Positions 18,051-29,254 of a DNA stretch of 33,831 bases are shown here, piece after piece. Made by a program: the position numbers and the translations under genes. The stretch covers positions 1 through 33,831 of the forward strand of contig JAIXPC010000010.1 in assembly GCA_027486415.1 (NCBI GenBank). The letters are read 5' to 3'. Origin of the DNA: Sphingomonadales bacterium. GTDB lineage: Bacteria; Pseudomonadota; Alphaproteobacteria; Sphingomonadales; Sphingomonadaceae. The first letter of the stretch is position 1; the number at the start of each line of letters is the position of its first letter. Below the pieces are notes generated by a model. It did no database searches. It had not been told where the DNA came from and saw nothing but the letters and a program-made list of their open reading frames with translations.

Positions 18051-19142
18051 TCACGGCACCACGCGCAGCACTCGGCCCTTGTCCTCGTCGGTCGCCACCC
18101 ACAGCGCGCCGTCGGGGGACACCCTCACGTCGCGCACGCGGGCGGTGATCGACGGGAAGATACGCTGTTCGCCAACGATGCGGCCACCGGCGTCCACGTC
18201 CAGCCGCCGCAGCCCGCCGGCGGCCAGCGCCCCGACGATCAGATCGCCCTGCCACTGCGGCCACAGCGCGCCGCGATAGACGGACAGCCCCGATGGCGCG
18301 ATCGACGGCACCCAGATCTTCCGCGCGTCGATCATGCCCTGATAGCGTTTGAACGGCGAGATGGTGGCGCCGCTGTAATCCAGCCCGAAGGTGGCGACCG
18401 GCCAGCCATAATTGCCGCCCTTCGTGATCAGGTTGATCTCGTCACCACCGCGCGGGCCATGCTCATGTTCCCACAACCGGCCGGTGATCGGATCAACGGC
18501 AAGGCCCTGCGGGTTGCGATGGCCATAGCTCCAGATATGCGGCTGCGCGCCAGCCCGTCCCGCGAACGGATTGTCGGCCAATGGGCGACCATCGTCGGCC
18601 ATGCGGACGATCTTGCCTAGGCCAGAGCCAAGCCGCTGAGCCTGTTCGCGAAAATCGAAGCCGTCGCCGGTGGTCATCACCAGGCTGCCATCGGGCAGGA
18701 AAGCCATGCGCCCGCCGAAGTGGACGGGCGTGTTCTTGGCCGGACCGACCTCGAAGATCATCCGGTGATCCACCAGCCGGCCGCCATCCAGCCGGGCGCG
18801 CGTGATGCGGGTGAAATTGGCGCCCTTCGTGCCCACCGCATATGACAGATAGAGCAGCCGATTTTCGGCAAAGCGCGGGTGAAGGACGACGTCGAACAAC
18901 CCGCCCTGGCTGGCCACCCGCACGGCCGGAACCCCGGCGATGGCCCGCGGTGCGCCGCCCGGCGGAATATGCAGCAGCCGGCCAGCCCGTTCCGTCACCA
19001 GCACGCCGACATTGCCGGGCAGGAAGGCGACGCTCCACGGATGATCCAATCCGCTGGCCATCGTCGCCACCTGCTCGGCCCCGGCTGGCAAAGCCACCAG
19101 AGCGGTTGCAGTTATTAACAGTTTTTTGATGTTTCTTACCAT
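18051..19142 (-). CDS. PQQ-dependent aldose sugar dehydrogenase (YliI/Asd type), periplasmic
   Basis: This 363-residue protein has a signal peptide (MVRNIKKLLITATALVALPAGA) and a six-bladed beta-propeller of the soluble glucose/sorbosone dehydrogenase family. Diagnostic stretches are LDHPWSVAFLPG near the N-terminus, SQGGLFDVVLHPRFAENR, FLPDGSLVMTTGDGFD, YGHRNPQGLAVDPITGRLWEHEHGPRGGDE across several lines of the propeller, and GGNYGWPVATFG. These match YliI-type enzymes that oxidise aldoses using PQQ and calcium in the periplasm. Length is normal. PQQ synthesis genes are not in the window. The first codons are unusually AT-rich, and no clear Shine-Dalgarno is seen. Confidence 0.94.
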   Translation of the reverse strand: MVRNIKKLLITATALVALPAGAEQVATMASGLDHPWSVAFLPGNVGVLVTERAGRLLHIPPGGAPRAIAGVPAVRVASQGGLFDVVLHPRFAENRLLYLSYAVGTKGANFTRITRARLDGGRLVDHRMIFEVGPAKNTPVHFGGRMAFLPDGSLVMTTGDGFDFREQAQRLGSGLGKIVRMADDGRPLADNPFAGRAGAQPHIWSYGHRNPQGLAVDPITGRLWEHEHGPRGGDEINLITKGGNYGWPVATFGLDYSGATISPFKRYQGMIDARKIWVPSIAPSGLSVYRGALWPQWQGDLIVGALAAGGLRRLDVDAGGRIVGEQRIFPSITARVRDVRVSPDGALWVATDEDKGRVLRVVP

Positions 19143-19213
19143 TATCGACGAATCACGCCTTCCCCAGACGAATCATCATGACGTAAACCGCGATCAAAAG
19201 CAGGATATGTCGC

Positions 19214-19657
19214 ATGGCGATCATGAAGGACCTGTTGCGGAGCGCCCCGGCCTGGTCAGCCGCGGTCCTGGTTACCACGGCGATGGCCAGCATGATTCAA
19301 AGCTGGCAGGTGCAGGCCGGCCTGCGCTCGCTGGGCGTCGTCATCCCCACCAACCTGGCGCTGGAAACGGCGCTGCGTGATTTCACCGGCCTGCTGCTGC
19401 CAGTGTTCGCGGTGTTCGGCATCGCGCTGTTGCTGGCATTCCTGGCCGCAAGCTGGCTGAAACCCCGGCTGCCGCTGCTGGCCCCGGTGGCATGGCCGCT
19501 GGCCGGCGCTGGTGCCATCGCTGCGGTGCTGTTCACCATGCGCGCCCAGTTCGAAATGACGCCACTGGCCGGCGCGCGCGGCGCAGATGGCTTCCTGCTG
19601 TTCTGCCTCGCCGGTGCTATCGGCGGCTTTGTCTTTGGCTGGCTCAAGCCACGCTGA
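19214..19657 (+). CDS. Small four-helix membrane protein of unknown function
   Basis: This 147-residue protein has about four hydrophobic segments: AWSAAVLVTTAMASMIQSW, FTGLLLPVFAVFGIALLLAF, VAWPLAGAGAIAAVLFTM and FLLFCLAGAIGGFVFGWL. Charged turns sit between them. I recognise no motif that assigns a family. The ATG at 19214 is preceded by AGGA. It is divergent from the PQQ dehydrogenase and ends 76 bases before clpB, whose heat-shock-like promoter begins 20 bases after this stop, so it need not share a transcript with clpB. Confidence 0.75.
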   Translation: MAIMKDLLRSAPAWSAAVLVTTAMASMIQSWQVQAGLRSLGVVIPTNLALETALRDFTGLLLPVFAVFGIALLLAFLAASWLKPRLPLLAPVAWPLAGAGAIAAVLFTMRAQFEMTPLAGARGADGFLLFCLAGAIGGFVFGWLKPR

Positions 19658-19677
19658 GAATATCCGCAAACGCCCCA

Positions 19678-19705
19678 CTTGTGTTGCTGGAAAGCCACAC
19701 CATAT
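19678..19705 (+). promoter_or_regulatory. Candidate RpoH (sigma-32) promoter of clpB
   Basis: CTTG (19678-19681) is separated by 18 bases from CCATAT (19700-19705). This fits the alphaproteobacterial RpoH pattern of CTTG, 17-18 bases, then C-Y-T-A-T-N-T, with one or two mismatches in the second box. The strong Shine-Dalgarno AGGAGGA (19718-19724) follows, so the leader would be only about 20 bases long. Position directly ahead of a chaperone gene supports the call. Confidence 0.6.
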
Positions 19706-19733
19706 CCTCCGCAAGACAGGAGGATCGACCTTC

Positions 19734-22325
<2,592 letters not shown>

Positions 22326-23801
22326 TCAGAAGCCTGCAACCAATTGCAGCAGCCCCTGGCGGCCGCCACCGCCGCCGCCAGCATTGCTGACGCTCGCCAC
22401 CAGCCGCAGCCGGTCGCCGATCTGGCGTTCGATGCTGGCGTCCACGCCGCCATATTGCCCGGCGCGGTGACGCACGCCGACGGTCACCGCCCACGGACCG
22501 GTTTCCAGCGTGGCGCGGATAAGGCCGGCAAAGCGCGGCACCGGCAGCGGCGTCAGGTCGGCGCGGTCATGGTGGGTGGCGAGCGCGGTCAGCGCCAATT
22601 GCGCGTTTGCGCCGACCCGCCCGCGCCAGCTTGCCGAGACGTCCAGTGCTTGCACCCGCGCCGCGCCGGCTGATTGCCAGCGCCGGTCGAGCGTCAGCGC
22701 GAAGCCCGGCACGAAGGCCGGCGTGGCGATGAGGCCGAGGCTTTGACTGGTGCCGCTTGCCTGCGCGAATTGGTCGATGCCGCGCCCGGCCTGGCCACGC
22801 ACAACAATGCCGGGAAACGCCTCCCAGCGGCCACCCGCCTGCCACAAGGTTTCCGACCGGCCAGCCAGCCAGGCCTGTCGCACGCCCACGGTTGCGACCA
22901 GGTTTTCCGCTGCCGGGCGGTCCTGCACCAGCGGCACGGCGGCTTCGGCGAACAATTCGCGCGCACGCACCACCGCACCGCCCAGCCGCAAATGTCGCCA
23001 CTCCGCCCCGGCAGCAAGACTGATCGGCTCGGCCGCCGCCGGCAGGGTCAACCCGGTGGCACCGCTCACCACGGCGCGCGCCTGCGCCAGATTGCTGCTT
23101 GATGCACCATCATCTTGCCCGCCACGCGCAGCTGCCAGCCGCCACTGCCAGCGCGTGCCGCCGGATATTCCCAGCGCCGCATCATGCCAATCCGAACGGA
23201 TGCCGCCATCGCGCCGGCTGGCAAACAGCCCGCGTCCCCAGACCGCCACCTGCCCCACCGTCTGCTCAAAGCGCCCGGCCAGATGCCAGCGCGACTGCGC
23301 CGATGCCGCCAGCCCGCCCGGCCCCGGCACCGCGCCGCCCCGGGTGAAGCCGCCGCCCAGCCAGCCGCCCGCGCCGCCCAGCCGCAGGTCAACGACACCG
23401 ATGCCACGCCCGGCCTGCACACCAGCGCCGGCGAGCAGGCGGCTTTCGCCCGCCGCCATCTTGAGATCGATGCTGCCGGCAAGGCTGCCCGCCCCTTGGG
23501 CGGCACCGCTGGCCCCGGCCATCAGCCGTGCGCCATCAATCACGCCCAGCGGCAGCAGCGCCAGATCGACAATCCCGCTCGCCACCGGAGCCAGCCGCAG
23601 GCCGTCCAACATCACCAGCGAGCCCGGCAGGCCCGACACCACCAGCCCGCGCGCGGCTGGCACCAGCGCCGGCCAGTCGGCCAGTGCCTCGCCAGCCAGC
23701 ACCGCCCCGCGCCGGCGCAGCGTATCGGCCGAAAGCGCCTGTTCGGTCACCACCGCCGGGCGGGCGGCGGCATCGATGTGGCTGGCGGGCGTGAACTCCA
23801 T
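22326..23801 (-). CDS. Shortened TonB-dependent-receptor-like protein without signal peptide
   Basis: This is a 491-residue protein. The N-terminal 115 residues look like a TonB-receptor plug: VVTEQALSADTLRRRGA, then GLVVSGLPGSLVMLDGLRL and GSLAGSIDLK, which parallel [11 protein letters not shown] and [10 protein letters not shown] in the large receptor of this window. The remainder has the alternating pattern of beta-barrel strands and ends in phenylalanine (LLQLVAGF), as outer-membrane proteins do. Two things are odd: the barrel part is only about 375 residues, and no signal peptide is present. An in-frame TAG four codons upstream prevents extension. It may be a decayed receptor or a specialised reduced one. 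It is divergent from the sulfotransferase-like gene across an inverted repeat. Confidence 0.7.
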   Translation of the reverse strand: MEFTPASHIDAAARPAVVTEQALSADTLRRRGAVLAGEALADWPALVPAARGLVVSGLPGSLVMLDGLRLAPVASGIVDLALLPLGVIDGARLMAGASGAAQGAGSLAGSIDLKMAAGESRLLAGAGVQAGRGIGVVDLRLGGAGGWLGGGFTRGGAVPGPGGLAASAQSRWHLAGRFEQTVGQVAVWGRGLFASRRDGGIRSDWHDAALGISGGTRWQWRLAAARGGQDDGASSSNLAQARAVVSGATGLTLPAAAEPISLAAGAEWRHLRLGGAVVRARELFAEAAVPLVQDRPAAENLVATVGVRQAWLAGRSETLWQAGGRWEAFPGIVVRGQAGRGIDQFAQASGTSQSLGLIATPAFVPGFALTLDRRWQSAGAARVQALDVSASWRGRVGANAQLALTALATHHDRADLTPLPVPRFAGLIRATLETGPWAVTVGVRHRAGQYGGVDASIERQIGDRLRLVASVSNAGGGGGGRQGLLQLVAGF

Positions 23802-23804
23802 CGC

Positions 23805-23850
23805 CCCCTTCTACCGGCTGGACAGGCAAAGGCCAGCCGGCCAGAAGGGG
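23805..23850. repeat. Inverted repeat covering both ribosome binding sites of a divergent gene pair
   Basis: Arms CCCCTTCT + CCGGCTGG (23805-23812, 23814-23821) and CCAGCCGG + AGAAGGGG (23833-23840, 23843-23850) are perfect complements apart from a one-versus-two base bulge, around an 11-base loop. The AGAAGGGG half on each strand is the Shine-Dalgarno-like sequence of the gene on that side. It could be an operator shared by both genes or an RNA hairpin that hides each ribosome binding site. Confidence 0.7.
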
Positions 23851-23858
23851 CCATGACC

Positions 23859-24854
23859 ATGACTGCCGCCCAATTGGCTGCCGACCCCCTGTGGTTTGCC
23901 TGGCGTTTCGACGAGGCTGCCGACGCCTTCCAGTTCCGCCGGCTCAGCCGCGAGGATCATGCCCGCGCCACCTTCCTGACCGAGGAGTATCTGGGTGCAG
24001 CGCCGGTGGAGACGGCGCCGCTGGGCGCGATTGCCGTGCCGCAGCAGGCGCCCATCCACTTCATCTTCCATTCCGCCTTCTGCCTTTCATCGCTGCTGGC
24101 GCGCGCGTTCGAAGTGCCCGGCACCGCCATCGGCCTGAAGGAACCGATGCTGTTCAACGACCTTGCCGGCTGGCAGCTGCGCGGTGCGACCGGCCCGCAA
24201 CTGGGCCGGGCGATGGACGCATCATTGGCGCTGCTGGCGCGGCCGTTCGGCCCGGGCGAGGCGGTGATCGTCAAGCCCAGCAACATCGCCAACGCGCTGA
24301 TTGCCGGCAGCCTGCAGCTGCGCCCGCAGGCGCGCGCCCTGCTGCTGCACGCGCCGTTGCGCGTCTATCTGGGATCGATCACCCGGAAGGGTCTGGATGG
24401 CCGGCTGTGGGTGCGGGATCTGTTGATCAAGCAACTGCGCCAGGGGCTGCACGATTTCGGCTTCGGCCCGGATGAGTATCTGGCGCAATCCGATCTGCAG
24501 GTCGCGGCCATGGGCTGGCTGGCGCAGCACCGGCTGTTTGCACGGCTGGCGCAGCGGCTGGGAGATCGGGTGCGGACGCTCGATTCCGATCTGATCACGG
24601 CGCGGCCCGCGGAGGTGATGACGGCGCTGGCAGGGCATTTCGGCGTGACGCTGGATGTGCCGTCGGTGATCGCCGGCCCCGCCTTCACCCGGCACAGCAA
24701 GCATGGCACCGCCTTTGATGCCACTGCGCGCGCCGCCGAGCAGGCGAGCGAGGCAGCGCATGCGGACGAGATCGGCAAGGTGGCGATCTGGGCGGAGAAG
24801 GTGGCAGAGGCCAACGACATTCCGCTGGCACTGCCCAATCCCCTTATTCGCTGA
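23859..24854 (+). CDS. Sulfotransferase-like P-loop protein (degenerate)
   Basis: This 331-residue cytoplasmic protein is distantly like the sulfotransferase superfamily. HFIFHSAFCLSSLLARAFE (about 67-85) sits where the PAPS 5'-phosphate loop should be, but it lacks the usual G-x-x-R-S/T-G-T. LKEPMLFND (about 93-101) and AVIVKPSNIANAL (about 135-147) resemble conserved segments of proteins annotated simply as sulfotransferase family. Thus the fold is likely, the activity uncertain. Two ATGs are possible (23853 and 23859); the second is eight bases from AGAAGGGG and is chosen. Its last 11 bases overlap the end of the convergent TPR sulfotransferase gene. Proximity to that gene and the PAPS genes suggests a related job. 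Confidence 0.68.
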   Translation: MTAAQLAADPLWFAWRFDEAADAFQFRRLSREDHARATFLTEEYLGAAPVETAPLGAIAVPQQAPIHFIFHSAFCLSSLLARAFEVPGTAIGLKEPMLFNDLAGWQLRGATGPQLGRAMDASLALLARPFGPGEAVIVKPSNIANALIAGSLQLRPQARALLLHAPLRVYLGSITRKGLDGRLWVRDLLIKQLRQGLHDFGFGPDEYLAQSDLQVAAMGWLAQHRLFARLAQRLGDRVRTLDSDLITARPAEVMTALAGHFGVTLDVPSVIAGPAFTRHSKHGTAFDATARAAEQASEAAHADEIGKVAIWAEKVAEANDIPLALPNPLIR

Positions 24855-26286
24855 ATTCCGGATATTCGGCGCGCAGCAGCGCGGCGATCTCGCCGATATG
24901 GGCTTCGTAATGGCGCCAGCGCCCGCGTGAGCGTGCGTGCACCGGCTGGCGCACCTGCCACACTGATGCGGTGCGGATGATCTGATCACCGCTGACCTGG
25001 GCGGCGGCCGGCGTGATGCCGAGTTGCCGGGCCAGGCTGGCGACCACGCCTTCGGGATCGGCGACCAGCGCCTCGTAGCGCACGGTGATGATGTCGTCGC
25101 CAAAACACGCCTGCCAGTGATCCATCAGCCGGCGATAGGCGCGATAATAATGGATCATGTCGTCAAAATCATTAGCGTATGTCAGATTGTCGGCGAACGG
25201 CAGGAAGAACATCGACAGGAAATTGTCGATCGGATCGCGCAGGATGTGGACGATCTTGGCCGCCGGGAAGGCGCGCTTGATCAGGCCGAGATAGAGGAAA
25301 TTGTCCATGCGCTTGTCGGTGAAGGCCGGCACGTCGCCCAGTACGGTGCGGGCAAATTCGCTGTAGCCTTCACGGAAGCGCGCTGCCGCATCATTGACGA
25401 CAGCAGGCGTGATATGCTCGCCAAACTGGCTCATGAACCAGGGCGTGTAGGCCAGTTCGCCGCCCATGGTGACGCCAGCGTGGCGGCCCAGCAACGCTTC
25501 CAGCAGGGTCGATCCCGAACGGAACAGGCCGCAGATGAAGATGGGGTTGGCGGCAGCGGCCGGCACCACCGCCAGCGGTTCGGCGGGGAAGATTGCGGTG
25601 AGCGCGTTCATTTGCGCCGTCACATTGGCCTGCACATGGGCAAGCGGCGAAGTGTGCTTTTGCAAGCGGTTGGCATCCTCGGCCTGCGCGAACGCGTCGT
25701 CGTAACGGCCCATGGCGTCAAGCGCGTTGGCGGCGGCGAAGGTGAGTTCGATCAGGTCATCGCTGTTGCCAACGCTGGCGGCGGCGGCTTCAACGCGCGC
25801 CAGCCCTTCGGCCGGGCGGCCCTGGAACACGTCGATGCCGGCGATGCGGGCGTGGGCACGGCCCGAACCCGGCGCATGGCTCAGCGCCCGTTCATAAGCA
25901 GTGCGAGCGGCGGCGGAGTCGCCCACGTCTTCTTCCAGCTGCCCAAGATTCTGCCAGGCCAGCACAAAGGCGGGCTGGATGGCCAATGCAGTCTGCAGGC
26001 TGGCGCGCGCGCCCGTCACGTCGTGCAGCACTTCAGCCTTCACCGCCGCCATGTTCAGATGCGCCTGTTCGGGATCGGCCAGCCCGGCATCGATGGCGCG
26101 CTGATAAGAGGCCAGCGCGGCGTGGGGATCGAGCAGCTGGCGCTGGCACCAGCCAAGATTGAACCAGCCATCCGCATCATCGGGATGCTGCTGCAGCCAG
26201 GCTTTCAGCAGGTCGGCGGCTTCGGCCGGGCGGCGCGCAGACAGGGCGGCACCGATCTGTTCGGCGGTGATGCTGGGTTCGGTCAT
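24844..26286 (-). CDS. TPR-repeat sulfotransferase (Sulfotransfer_3, tyrosylprotein sulfotransferase-like)
   Basis: This 480-residue cytoplasmic protein has tetratricopeptide repeats at about 1-230 (for example DADGWFNLGWCQRQLLDPHAALASYQRA and a following unit ending in AYERALSHAPG). A PAPS-dependent sulfotransferase domain follows at about 245-480. The 5'-phosphosulfate loop is FICGLFRSGSTLLEALL (250-266), the probable catalytic Glu277 lies in GGELAY, and the 3'-phosphate site is ILRDPIDNFLS (Arg350, Ser358). VRYEALVADPEG and TASVWQVRQP complete the fold. TPRs probably select a protein or peptide partner. It is 40 bases downstream of cysNC on the same strand, so it should draw PAPS from its own operon. 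No strong Shine-Dalgarno is seen at this ATG. Confidence 0.93.
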   Translation of the reverse strand: MTEPSITAEQIGAALSARRPAEAADLLKAWLQQHPDDADGWFNLGWCQRQLLDPHAALASYQRAIDAGLADPEQAHLNMAAVKAEVLHDVTGARASLQTALAIQPAFVLAWQNLGQLEEDVGDSAAARTAYERALSHAPGSGRAHARIAGIDVFQGRPAEGLARVEAAAASVGNSDDLIELTFAAANALDAMGRYDDAFAQAEDANRLQKHTSPLAHVQANVTAQMNALTAIFPAEPLAVVPAAAANPIFICGLFRSGSTLLEALLGRHAGVTMGGELAYTPWFMSQFGEHITPAVVNDAAARFREGYSEFARTVLGDVPAFTDKRMDNFLYLGLIKRAFPAAKIVHILRDPIDNFLSMFFLPFADNLTYANDFDDMIHYYRAYRRLMDHWQACFGDDIITVRYEALVADPEGVVASLARQLGITPAAAQVSGDQIIRTASVWQVRQPVHARSRGRWRHYEAHIGEIAALLRAEYPEFSE

Positions 26287-26326
26287 GTGCGGCGGTGTTT
26301 CACGAGTGGAAGGAAAAGAAAAGGGT

Positions 26327-28171
26327 TCAGGGCAGGATCCGGCGCTCGCGCAGGGCGGCAATGATCCGTTCCACCGCCTCATCGATGCTGGTTTCACCGC
26401 CGGCGATGACCAGATCGGGCGCTTCGGGCGCTTCGTAGGGGCTGTCGAAGCCGGTGAAGTTGCGGATCTCGCCGGCCCTGGCCTTGGCATAAAGCCCCTT
26501 GGGATCGCGGGCCATGCACAGATCGATCGGCGTATCGACGAAGATTTCGATGAAGCGATCCGCCCCCACCCGCTCGCGCGCCAGCTGACGTTCGGCGCGG
26601 AAGGGCGAAATGAAGCTGCAGGTGGTGATCAGGCCAGCATCGGCCATCAGCCGCGCCACTTCTGCGATGCGGCGGATATTCTCCACCCGGTCGGCATCGG
26701 TGAAGCCAAGGTCGCGGTTGAGCCCGTGACGGACATTGTCGCCATCCAGCGCATAGGTATGGCAGCCCAACGTGGCGAGCCTTGCCTCCAGCGCACTGGC
26801 GATGGTGGATTTGCCCGATCCGGACAGGCCGGTGAACCACAACACTGCCGGCTGGTGGCCCTTCAGGGCGCTGCGCTGGGCCTGATCGACCGCCATCGCC
26901 TGCAGATGGACGTTGGCGGCGCGGCGCAGCGGGTGGAGGATCATGCCGGCGCCCACCGTCTGGTTGGTGAAGCGATCGACGAGGATGAAGCCGCCCGTCT
27001 GGCGGTTGTCGCCATAGGCGTCGAAGGCCAGCGGGGCAGAGGTATCGATATTGGCCAGCCCGATCTCGTTCATGGCCAGCGTGCGCGCCGGGCTGGGATC
27101 GCCGCTGGTCACGTCGATGCGATGCTTGAGCAGGGTGACGGTCGCCGTGGTGGCGAACGGGCCGGCGCGCAGGTGATAAGGCCGGCCGGGGATCATCTCG
27201 TCGCCATGAAGCCACAGCAGATTTGCGGCGAATTGCTGGGCCACGTGCGGGCGATCCGTCGGCGGCGCGAGCAGATCACCGCGCGAGACATCGATTTCAT
27301 CAGCCAGCAGCAGCGTGATGGCATCACCGGCGCGGGCTTCGGCCAGATCGGCATCGGCGGTGACGATGCGCGCGATGCGGCTGGCAATGCCGGAACGGGC
27401 GACCACGACGGGATCACCCACCGCCATGCGGCCACTCACCAGCGTGCCGGCAAAACCGCGGAAATCACCATCGGGACGGTTCACCCACTGCACCGGGAAC
27501 CGCGCTGGCAGATGCGCGGTGTCGGCAGAAATTTCGACGGTTTCCAGGTGATCCAGCAGGGTCGGGCCGTCATACCATGGCATGTCGGCGCCGCGCGCCG
27601 CGACGGTGGCGCCAGCCCTCGCCGCCATCGGAATCGCAGTGATGTCGGCAAAGCCAAGCCCTTCGGCCATGGTGCGATAATCGGCCACGATGGCACGGAA
27701 CGCCGCCTCGTCGTGGCCGACCAGGTCCATCTTGTTCACCGCCAGCACGACGTGTCGGATGCCCAGCAGGGCAAGAATGCGGGTGTGGCGGCGCGTTTGC
27801 GGCAGCAGGCCCTTGCGCGCATCGACCAGCACGATGGCGAGATCGGCGGTCGAGGCGCCGGTCGCCATGTTGCGGGTATAATGTTCGTGGCCCGGCGTGT
27901 CGGCCACGATGAACTTGCGCGCCGGCGTTTCAAAGAAGCGATAGGCGACATCGATGGTGATGCCCTGCTCGCGCTCCGCCTCCAGCCCGTCGAGCAGCAG
28001 GGCGAAATCGATATCCTCGCCGGTGGTGCCGTGCTTGCGGCTGTCGCGCGCCAGGCTGGCCAGCGTGTCTTCCATGATCAGCTGGGTGTCGTGCAGCAGG
28101 CGACCAATCAGCGTCGACTTGCCGTCGTCCACCGATCCGCAGGTGAGGAGGCGCAGAACGGCAGCGGCCAT
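26327..28171 (-). CDS. cysNC: Bifunctional sulfate adenylyltransferase subunit 1 / adenylylsulfate kinase
   Basis: This 614-residue fusion makes PAPS. The N-terminal CysN GTPase (about 1-420) has GSVDDGKST (12-20), [12 protein letters not shown] (from 91) and NKMDL. With CysD it drives sulfate adenylation using GTP. The C-terminal CysC APS kinase (about 425-614) has Walker [10 protein letters not shown] (448-456), [15 protein letters not shown], the active-site serine loop FISPFR (Ser522) and [17 protein letters not shown]. NodQ and RaxQ-type proteins share this fusion. The start ATG overlaps the cysD stop (ATGA), giving tight coupling. The TPR sulfotransferase gene follows by 40 bases; no cysH, cysI or cysJ is nearby. 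Confidence 0.96.
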   Translation of the reverse strand: MAAAVLRLLTCGSVDDGKSTLIGRLLHDTQLIMEDTLASLARDSRKHGTTGEDIDFALLLDGLEAEREQGITIDVAYRFFETPARKFIVADTPGHEHYTRNMATGASTADLAIVLVDARKGLLPQTRRHTRILALLGIRHVVLAVNKMDLVGHDEAAFRAIVADYRTMAEGLGFADITAIPMAARAGATVAARGADMPWYDGPTLLDHLETVEISADTAHLPARFPVQWVNRPDGDFRGFAGTLVSGRMAVGDPVVVARSGIASRIARIVTADADLAEARAGDAITLLLADEIDVSRGDLLAPPTDRPHVAQQFAANLLWLHGDEMIPGRPYHLRAGPFATTATVTLLKHRIDVTSGDPSPARTLAMNEIGLANIDTSAPLAFDAYGDNRQTGGFILVDRFTNQTVGAGMILHPLRRAANVHLQAMAVDQAQRSALKGHQPAVLWFTGLSGSGKSTIASALEARLATLGCHTYALDGDNVRHGLNRDLGFTDADRVENIRRIAEVARLMADAGLITTCSFISPFRAERQLARERVGADRFIEIFVDTPIDLCMARDPKGLYAKARAGEIRNFTGFDSPYEAPEAPDLVIAGGETSIDEAVERIIAALRERRILP

Positions 28172-29169
28172 CAGAAATACCCCTGCCGCTTCTTCTTTTC
28201 CATCGATCCGGCCTCGTCGTGATCGATCACCCGGCCCTGCCGTTCCGATGTGCGGGCAGCGGCCATTTCGGCGACGATCGCGGGCAGCGTGGTTGCTTCG
28301 GATTCCACCGCCCCCGTGAGCGGATAGCAACCCAGCGTGCGGAACCGGATGCGACGCATTTCAGGCTGCTCGCCGGAGCCAAGCGGCAGACGATCATCAT
28401 CGACCATCAGCAGAACGCCATCACGGATCACGGTGGGGCGCACATCGGCGAAATAGAGCGGCACGACCGGGATTGCCTCCTCGGCGATGTAGCGCCAGAT
28501 ATCCAGCTCGGTCCAGTTCGACAGCGGAAACACGCGCATCGATTCATTGGGGCCGAGCCGCGTGTTGTACATCGACCAGAGTTCGGGACGCTGGTTACGC
28601 GGATCCCAGCCCTGGTTGGCATCGCGGTGGGAAAAAATGCGCTCCTTGGCTCGCGACTTTTCCTCGTCGCGGCGGCCGCCTCCGATGGCGGCGTCAAAGC
28701 GGCCCTGCGACAGGGCCTGCAACAGGCCTTCGGTTCGCATCACGTCCGTGTGCAGCGCCGAACCGTGGACGAAGGGGCTCAGGTTGCGCGCCCGCCCCTC
28801 TTCATTGACATGAACCCGGATATCGATGCCGAGCGCATCGCGCAGCGCATCGCGAAATTCACCCATCGCCTGGAATTCCCACAGGCTGTCGATGTGCAGC
28901 AACGGGAACGGCGGTCGCGCGGGCCAGAAGGCCTTCAGCGCGAGGTGCAGCATCACCGTCGAATCCTTGCCGATGGAATAGAGCATGACCGGGTTGCGGA
29001 AGTCGGCGGCCACTTCGCGCAGGATGTGGATGGATTCCGCCTCCAGCCTGGCGAGGTGCGGAGACAGCGGTGTGGTGCGGGGGTGCCGCATCGCCGCAGG
29101 ATTGGGCCGGCCATCCGGCAGGCGGAACCGCCGCGCATAATCGGCAATGGCGGGCGGCAAATCATGCAT
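28171..29169 (-). CDS. cysD: Sulfate adenylyltransferase subunit 2
   Basis: This 332-residue ATP-pyrophosphatase-fold subunit activates sulfate to APS together with CysN. Visible features are [16 protein letters not shown], the PP-loop [17 protein letters not shown] (SIGKDS at 65-70), [15 protein letters not shown], the strongly conserved [36 protein letters not shown], and the CysD C-terminal tail [15 protein letters not shown]. The ATG at 29169 gives about 30 residues more than usual and has no clear Shine-Dalgarno; ATG at 29091 would give 306 residues, nearer the family norm, so the start is uncertain. It lies just 26 bases after a strong terminator of the upstream receptor gene, and overlaps cysNC. 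Confidence 0.95.
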   Translation of the reverse strand: MHDLPPAIADYARRFRLPDGRPNPAAMRHPRTTPLSPHLARLEAESIHILREVAADFRNPVMLYSIGKDSTVMLHLALKAFWPARPPFPLLHIDSLWEFQAMGEFRDALRDALGIDIRVHVNEEGRARNLSPFVHGSALHTDVMRTEGLLQALSQGRFDAAIGGGRRDEEKSRAKERIFSHRDANQGWDPRNQRPELWSMYNTRLGPNESMRVFPLSNWTELDIWRYIAEEAIPVVPLYFADVRPTVIRDGVLLMVDDDRLPLGSGEQPEMRRIRFRTLGCYPLTGAVESEATTLPAIVAEMAAARTSERQGRVIDHDEAGSMEKKKRQGYF

Positions 29170-29195
29170 GGAATGTTCTTTAATCAGTTCGGCGC

Positions 29196-29230
29196 AAAGA
29201 AAAAGGGGCGGGCCGTTTGGGCCCGCCCCT
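29196..29230 (-). terminator. Strong intrinsic terminator of the large TonB-dependent receptor gene
   Basis: Perfect 11-bp arms AGGGGCGGGCC (29204-29214) and GGCCCGCCCCT (29220-29230) flank a five-base loop. On the minus strand the stem is followed by TTTTTCTTT. It sits 25 bases after the receptor stop codon and directly before cysD on the same strand. Confidence 0.92.
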
Positions 29231-29254
29231 CGTTCCTTTGGTGTCGCTATCCGA

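Noticed and set aside
26159-28222. Long plus-strand frame opposite cysNC
   Set aside because: It is antisense to two clear enzyme genes and has no domain evidence.
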